Translations under genes and position numbers: made by a program
The notes under the pieces: model-generated
Told to the model about the DNA's origin: nothing
The model's database searches: none
The model's input: the letters and a program-made list of their open reading frames with translations, nothing else
Source of the DNA: Phycomyces blakesleeanus NRRL 1555(-)
Lineage: Eukaryota > Mucoromycota > Mucoromycetes > Mucorales > Phycomycetaceae
NCBI RefSeq assembly: GCF_001638985.1
Contig: NW_017265137.1
Span: 709,054 to 773,053 of the forward strand
Direction of reading: 5' to 3'
Length of the DNA stretch: 64,000 nucleotides
Part shown: positions 61,939-64,000 of the stretch, one piece after another
Layout: the number at the start of each line of letters is the position of its first letter
How positions within the stretch are numbered: position 1 is the first letter of the stretch

Positions 61939-63469
61939 TTAGTATCCAGAGCCATGGGCGGGTGGTGGTGGTGGGGGTCGGTTGGTGAAGGGCTGAGACA
62001 TGCTAGATCTATTGGCTGGCCATGAATTTGTATTTGTGGTTGTGGTGGCATCTTCCCCGTAGCCATCGTTCTGTGGTTCGAAGACTTCCAAATCGTTGGA
62101 TTCTTTTCCAGCCCTTCTTCGGCGAACTAAAAAGAACACTATGGCGCCAAGAATCAGAGCACCTCCGACACCACCAACAACACCTCCGATAATCGCATTA
62201 CGCTGACTGTGGTCGGGACCTGTACTAAGGGCTGGAGTGGAGGTTGGTAATATAGAGCTGGTGGCACTGAGGAGATCAGTGACCGAATTGGTGGGTTCCA
62301 AGGGAAGAGTTGGTTCGGGTGTGATGGTGGGGTCTGGGACGATGGGGAGGATGTCAGACGTGGTCGAGGGGAAGGGTGTATATTCTGAAGTGGGTTCAAC
62401 ATCATCAGTAGGTACAGCATCATCAGTAGGTACAACATCATCGGTAGGTGCGATATCGGATGGGTCGTCGGTTGTCTCACTATTGGTAGGGCTTTCTTCG
62501 TAAGTAGTGCTCGTGGGCTGGTGACCATAATAACCATCAGTTGTGGTTGAGGTAGGTGTCCATTCGGTATCTGTGGAGGTTGGTTGGTATTCATCTGTGG
62601 TAGAGGTTGGTTGTGTTGGTTGTTCTCCATATGAAGTAGTAGCAGAAACATCAGTTGGAGTTGGGGCTCCATCATATGTAGTTTCGGTTGGTTGTTCATT
62701 ACTGCCGTCGTCGGTTGGAGTTTCTGCACACAAAAAAAAATAAAAAAAAATATGGGAACGATATTTAGAATATTTGATCGTAGGATTATAGCGCGATAAC
62801 AACTGTAAATACTCTTTTCTTTTTCTTTCTTTCTATAGATTGTTTATAGTATCGCATCTGTTGCTTGTTGTTGTACCTGTTACTTCTTGACCGTAACCAG
62901 TCGTGCTAGAACCGTCGTCGTAGTTGGCTGATTGCTGGTAACCATCCCTACCATTACTATAATCGTCGGAATAATCGTCGGAATAATCATCTACAAGGGC
63001 AAAACAATATTATTATTATTATTATTATTACTTTAACTATAATTCTTATACTGTAAAACAATTCGATATTTTTTTTTTGAAATATCCAAGCAATATATTG
63101 GCAATCAATATAATAGAATACAAAATAAAATAAAGGTCCCAGTACGATACTCAAGATATTCCTATATAGGAAATCAAACATCAAATGTAGACATTCTTTT
63201 TGTTTGAATTTTTTTTTGTAATATTGATACATGCGTACAATTCATTTTATAGGCCTTCTTGTGCTTCATATCATTATTACTGTCTCTATTTTATAGTCGA
63301 AGTATCTTGATTCACTGCTTTCTAATAATAAAAATAAAAATAATACAAATGATGATAATGATCATGATAAATACACACCCTGGGCAGCAGCACGGATTAT
63401 CCAGGGATTTGACAGGACACCGGCTACTAAAGTTAGGCTTGGTCCCCAAAATCGATTCGACAAGCGCAT
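61939..63469 (-). CDS. Mucin-like single-pass cell-surface protein
   Basis: Exons 63469-63379, 62990-62877, 62723-61939 (minus), 329 residues. The N-terminus MRLSNRFWGPSLTLVAGVLS followed by NPWIIRAAAQ looks like a signal peptide. Next come acidic DDYS repeats. A long Thr/Ser/Pro-rich domain (about 70-235) has short repeats such as PTSTT and PTDDVVPTDDAVPTDDV, expected to be heavily O-mannosylated. A glycine-zipper transmembrane helix (about 243-265; IIGGVVGGVGGALILGAIVF), RRRRAG stop-transfer and a cytoplasmic tail with a PPPPPP run end it. The layout resembles fungal wall-stress or mucin sensors (Wsc/Mid2/Msb2 types), but no WSC or other named domain is present, so the function is inferred only from architecture. 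Confidence 0.85.
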
Positions 63470-63892
63470 TAGAAATATAAGTGAAGAAAAAGAAGAAGAA
63501 GAAGAAGAAAATAAAATAAAAAACTATGCTTTGGTAAAATGGAAGTCTCGGTGACTGTCCTGATATTTTGTGCGATCGACGAGAATCAAGAAATATATGT
63601 GTATTTAAAAAAAAAATGATTCAAGAAAGATAAAAATAGCATCAAGTTAAGTGGAAATCGTATTTGTATCCCAGTCCAATTTGAGGTAGATTTTCAAACA
63701 AAAAAAAATTATAATACTCTAAGTATAAGGTTATTCTCTCTCTCTATATAAAAATATCTTTTCTATTAAAGTATAATTATTTTGATCGAATATTCTGCTA
63801 TTTAGAAATTACATAAAATTATTACCTTACGCATATATATATATATACAAAAATAAAAAGATATGCGTATGTGGGCTGTATGTGTAGAAATA
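63470..63892. other. Promoter side of the mucin-like gene
   Basis: AT-rich with GAA repeats near 63491. No gene. Confidence 0.55.
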
Positions 63893-64000
63893 TCAAATAA
63901 TTTGCTTCATCACATTCTGTGCCATTAATCTTGATGTCTGTCTTACATTGGGATTCAAGACCAGAATAGTATTTTTGCCCCGAGCGGTCAAAGCCAAGCA
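63893..64000 (-). CDS. Possible 3' end of a gene running off the window
   Basis: A minus-strand frame enters from the right edge, includes TARGKNTILVLNPNVRQT and stops at 63893-63895. It is less AT-rich than the spacer and protein-like, but the fragment is too short to identify. Confidence 0.35.
   Translation of the reverse strand, partial: CLALTARGKNTILVLNPNVRQTSRLMAQNVMKQII

Noticed and set aside
62237..62743. Plus-strand Val/Gly/Ser-rich frames over the mucin-like gene, and the overlapping Gln/Met-rich minus frame
   Set aside because: Low-complexity shadows of the Thr/Pro repeat coding frame, which alone connects through splice sites to a signal peptide.

Overview
The window looks like nuclear DNA of an early-diverging fungus, most probably Mucoromycota (Mucorales-like). 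It has AT-rich spacers, compact genes with many 50-100 bp introns, fungal V-ATPase and APC/C genes, a small glycine/cysteine-rich secreted protein of a kind common in that group, and fungal Ty3/gypsy elements. Species cannot be fixed from sequence alone.

Layout. 1-19609 is an accessory block. Two arms, 1-3340 and 14402-17741, are reverse complements with no mismatch at any place compared. They carry a 54-bp tandem array that is open in three reading frames, plus an old solo LTR with a 5-bp target duplication. The 11-kb centre holds a young Ty3/gypsy chromovirus (4452-10782; its two 631-bp LTRs read identical, target duplication ATGGT), a near-identical solo LTR (10878-11505) and a decayed gypsy element of another lineage on the minus strand (about 11880-13915). 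The right-hand array runs on to about 19085 and may belong to a spliced gene. A 100-N scaffold gap lies at 19610-19709.

19710-25032 is gene-poor, with a small cysteine-rich secreted protein (21834-22082) and a two-exon gene whose product has one tau/MAP-like microtubule-binding motif.

25732-63469 is ordinary gene space with intron-rich genes: V-ATPase subunit B (VMA2), a DHA2-type MFS transporter, a five-domain fasciclin membrane protein, glyoxalase II, complex I subunit NDUFB8, the WDR6/Trm734 tRNA-methylation partner (23 exons), mitochondrial ribosomal protein bL36m, an ankyrin-AAA+ disaggregase of the CLPB/Skd3 type, an aquaglyceroporin, APC/C subunit 4, V-ATPase subunit D (VMA8) and a mucin-like single-pass surface protein. 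Exon joins were worked out by hand from splice consensus, frame continuity and family motifs.

Themes. Two V1-ATPase subunits (B and D) lie in the same window. Four mitochondrial or detoxification genes (GLO2, NDUFB8, bL36m, CLPB) sit close together, the last two sharing a short divergent promoter. Four introns in four different genes use a GC donor with the same six bases, GCAAGT. Long Tn-An homopolymer palindromes recur in introns and spacers.
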